From: Taibaiella sp.
GTDB lineage: Bacteria; Bacteroidota; Bacteroidia; Chitinophagales; Chitinophagaceae
Length of the DNA stretch: 6,087 nt
Assembly (NCBI GenBank): GCA_019454705.1
Contig: JACFNS010000164.1
Span: forward strand, 1-6,087
Reading direction: 5' to 3'
Shown here: positions 5,081 through 6,087 of the stretch, one piece after another
Position numbering within the stretch: the first letter of the stretch is position 1
Layout: each line of letters starts with the position of its first letter
Translations under genes and position numbers: made by a program
Notes under the pieces: generated by a model
Told to the model about the DNA's origin: nothing
The model's input: the letters and a program-made list of their open reading frames with translations, nothing else
Database searches by the model: none

Positions 5081-5803
5081 ATGAACGCCATGCTATTTGC
5101 TGCCGGGCTCGGCACCAGGTTGAAACCGTTTACTGACAAGCACCCCAAGGCATTGGCACAGGTGAATGGCAAGACCCTGCTGGAGCATAACATACGCTAC
5201 CTGCAACGCTACGGCATCAGTGATGTGGTAGTGAACGTACACCACTTTGCAGACCAGGTAGAACAGGTATTGGCAGACAACAACGGCTTTGGTAGCAACT
5301 ATACTATATCCGACGAGCGCGATGAAGTGCTGGAAACGGGTGGAGGGCTTAAAAAAGCCGCCCATCACTTCAGGGCGGGCGGCACCTTTGTAGTGATGAA
5401 CGTAGACGTACTCACCAATCTCGCCTTAGATAGAATGATAGCCGCACACGAAGCCTCTGAAGCTGTGGCTACGCTGGCGGTGATGCAACGCAGTTCTTCG
5501 CGGGAGCTGCTGTTCGATAATCACATGCAGCTATGCGGCTGGCGCAATAACAAGACCAACGAACAAAAGCTGGTACATGCCGACAGGATGGTAACACCAT
5601 TCGCATTCTCCGGCATACAGGTGCTTTCGCCCGCCATATTGCAAATGCCTTTCGAGGGCAAGTTCTCTATCATAGATGTGTACCTGCACTTCGCCACCAC
5701 CGAGAAAGTGAAAGGCTACGATCATACAGGTGATATCTTCCTGGACGTAGGCAAACCTGAATCATTGGCCCAGGCAGCGGAACTTTTCCCCCTATCCCCC
5801 TAA
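5081..5803 (+). CDS. MurU-like sugar-1-phosphate nucleotidyltransferase
   Basis: 240 residues with a single NTP-transferase (GT-A-like) domain and no C-terminal acyltransferase repeats, so not GlmU. The enzyme should join a sugar 1-phosphate to an NTP, releasing pyrophosphate. Motifs: the nucleotide-binding loop FAAGLGTRLKPFT (6-18) followed by HPKAL (21-25), ETGGGLKKA (85-93), NVDVLTN (107-113) with likely metal ligand D109, FSGIQVLSP (176-184), and DIFLDVGKPESL (218-229) with likely second metal ligand D222. The size and the TGGG, FSG and DVG motifs fit MurU, the MurNAc-1-phosphate uridylyltransferase of peptidoglycan recycling, better than mannose-1-phosphate or glucose-1-phosphate enzymes, but substrate assignment from sequence is uncertain. 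The AmgK kinase that usually partners MurU is not in the window. A second in-frame ATG at 5090 (M4) is a possible start. The last codons and the stop lie in a C-rich repeat. Confidence 0.85.
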   Translation: MNAMLFAAGLGTRLKPFTDKHPKALAQVNGKTLLEHNIRYLQRYGISDVVVNVHHFADQVEQVLADNNGFGSNYTISDERDEVLETGGGLKKAAHHFRAGGTFVVMNVDVLTNLALDRMIAAHEASEAVATLAVMQRSSSRELLFDNHMQLCGWRNNKTNEQKLVHADRMVTPFAFSGIQVLSPAILQMPFEGKFSIIDVYLHFATTEKVKGYDHTGDIFLDVGKPESLAQAAELFPLSP

Positions 5804-5811
5804 AGGGGAGA
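5788..5811. repeat. C-rich CCCCTAAAGGGG-type repeat, copy A, containing a stop codon
   Basis: CCCCCTAT leads into TCCCCCTAAAGGGGA, whose TCCCC (5795-5799) and GGGGA (5805-5809) arms form a short hairpin with a CTAAA loop. The TAA in that loop is the stop codon of the nucleotidyltransferase gene, so the final residues FPLSP come from the repeat. A T-run, ATTTTT, follows about 10 nt later, so a weak terminator role is possible. A similar element lies about 75 bp downstream in the opposite orientation. Confidence 0.55.
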
Positions 5812-5885
5812 CTCATATTTTTAATTCCCCACTTTTGGGTCTCGCTTGGGTGAAACATGTATTTCTCTTTGCGCACACATAACAT

Positions 5886-5905
5886 CTCCCTTTAGGGCCG
5901 GGGGC
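5886..5905. repeat. C-rich repeat, copy B, inverted relative to copy A
   Basis: CTCCCTTTAGGGCCGGGGGC. Its reverse complement, GCCCCCGGCCCTAAAGGGAG, aligns with copy A: a run of five C, a short spacer, then a CCC-TAAA-GGG core followed by AG. The two copies therefore form an imperfect inverted pair about 75 bp apart. The length of the G/C runs differs between them. Confidence 0.5.
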
Positions 5906-5926
5906 AACTTCGCGTTCGGTACTCAC

Positions 5927-5953
5927 AAAAAACAACCGGGCTGTTACACCCGG
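5927..5953 (-). terminator. Terminator for the minus-strand gene at the right edge
   Basis: On the minus strand, CCGGG and CCCGG form a 5-bp GC stem around an 8-nt loop, followed by TTGTTTTTTG. The stem lies 67 nt beyond the stop codon of the 6021-6087 gene, with an 8-bp tandem repeat between them. The plus strand has an A-run before the stem and no T-run after it, so it serves the minus strand. Confidence 0.75.
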
Positions 5954-5987
5954 CCGTACTTAAATTATTGTCAAATCGGCTAATTGC

Positions 5988-6027
5988 ATTAGCACATTGC
6001 CGCATTATCGAATTATCGCATTAATTA
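5988..6027. repeat. Five imperfect 8-bp tandem repeats at the end of the last gene
   Basis: Consecutive plus-strand octamers: ATTAGCAC, ATTGCCGC, ATTATCGA, ATTATCGC, ATTAATTA. All begin with ATT, and the third and fourth differ at one base. The fifth unit covers the TAA stop codon and last codon of the minus-strand gene, and the array then extends towards its terminator. This matches the layout of the 7-bp array at the PfkB stop, but with a different unit. Confidence 0.6.
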
Positions 6028-6087
6028 ACCCCCATCTCATTCAGCCGCTCCTTTACAAACTGTCCCAGCTCTGCTACATAAGCAGGC
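6021..6087 (-). CDS. C-terminal end of an unrecognised protein (partial)
   Basis: The last 21 codons and TAA of a gene entering from the right edge, ending in PAYVAELGQFVKERLNEMGV then N. The tail reads as an amphipathic helix (ELGQFVKERLNEM). This frame is chosen over the alternatives because its composition is protein-like and because a minus-strand terminator follows at 5927-5953. One other minus frame stays open for 16 codons but is rich in cysteine and unlikely. The fragment is too short to name a family. It is convergent with the MurU-like gene. Confidence 0.7.
   Translation of the reverse strand, partial: PAYVAELGQFVKERLNEMGVN

Larger units (their letters stand above)
5804..6020. other. 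Intergenic region of degraded repeats and hairpins, no gene seen
   Basis: No convincing coding sequence. From left to right it holds: the right arm of the C-rich repeat; TCCCC at 5826-5830, which can pair with GGGGA at 5805-5809 as an alternative to that repeat's own hairpin; CCCA/TGGG arms at 5828-5839; the inverted copy of the C-rich repeat at 5886-5905; a terminator for the minus-strand gene at 5927-5953; and 8-bp tandem repeats from 5988. A 71-codon minus-strand ORF (5670-5885) crosses part of it but looks repeat-derived. Confidence 0.6.

Noticed and set aside
5670..5885. 71-codon minus-strand ORF
   Set aside because: It is partly antisense to the nucleotidyltransferase and partly within repeat-derived DNA, with no family resemblance.
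5786..5910. Insertion sequence ends with target duplication
   Set aside because: No transposase gene lies between the two inverted copies, and I could not find matching direct repeats flanking them.

Overview
The window looks like chromosomal DNA of a Bacteroidota bacterium, probably Chitinophagaceae or a relative. Three things point there. It encodes a DUF6029-type outer membrane protein, a family known from this phylum. Start codons lack Shine-Dalgarno sequences. Intergenic regions carry the phylum's TAnnTTTG-type -7 promoter element, with the best copy, TACCTTTG, in front of the PfkB kinase gene. No phage, transposase, CRISPR or RNA gene was seen.

Layout: (1) 1-1070, minus strand: 5' two thirds of nadB (L-aspartate oxidase, first step of NAD synthesis), running off the left edge. 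(2) 1140-2726, minus: a 528-residue outer membrane beta-barrel of the DUF6029 type. A strong RNA hairpin lies between it and nadB, only about 12 nt before the nadB start. (3) 2825-3322, plus, divergent from (2): an exported TlpA/thioredoxin-like protein with a WCVPC active site, followed by a clear terminator. (4) 3434-3946, plus: a bacterial ferritin with an intact ferroxidase centre, followed by a hairpin that can serve both strands. (5) 4045-4971, minus, convergent with ferritin: a PfkB-family sugar or nucleoside kinase. (6) 5081-5803, plus, divergent from (5): a MurU-like sugar-1-phosphate nucleotidyltransferase. (7) 5804-6020: no gene, but repeat-derived and hairpin-forming sequence. (8) 6021-6087, minus: the last 21 codons of an unrecognised gene.

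Most of this is housekeeping: NAD synthesis, iron storage, sugar phosphorylation and nucleotide-sugar formation. The most suggestive functional link is the divergent pair (2)/(3). The outer membrane protein has only two cysteines in its whole length, in a CTGGVC loop next to its last beta-strand. Its divergent neighbour is an exported thiol-disulfide protein, and a 10-bp tandem repeat overlaps both candidate promoters. I infer, without proof, that the TlpA-like protein could act on that cysteine pair.

The non-coding DNA is structured: short-period tandem repeats (7 bp and 8 bp) starting at the stop codons of two minus-strand genes, tandem direct repeats in both divergent promoter regions, a perfect 14-bp palindrome before ferritin, and a CCCTAAAGGG-type repeat pair in inverted orientation, one of which supplies the stop codon of the MurU-like gene.
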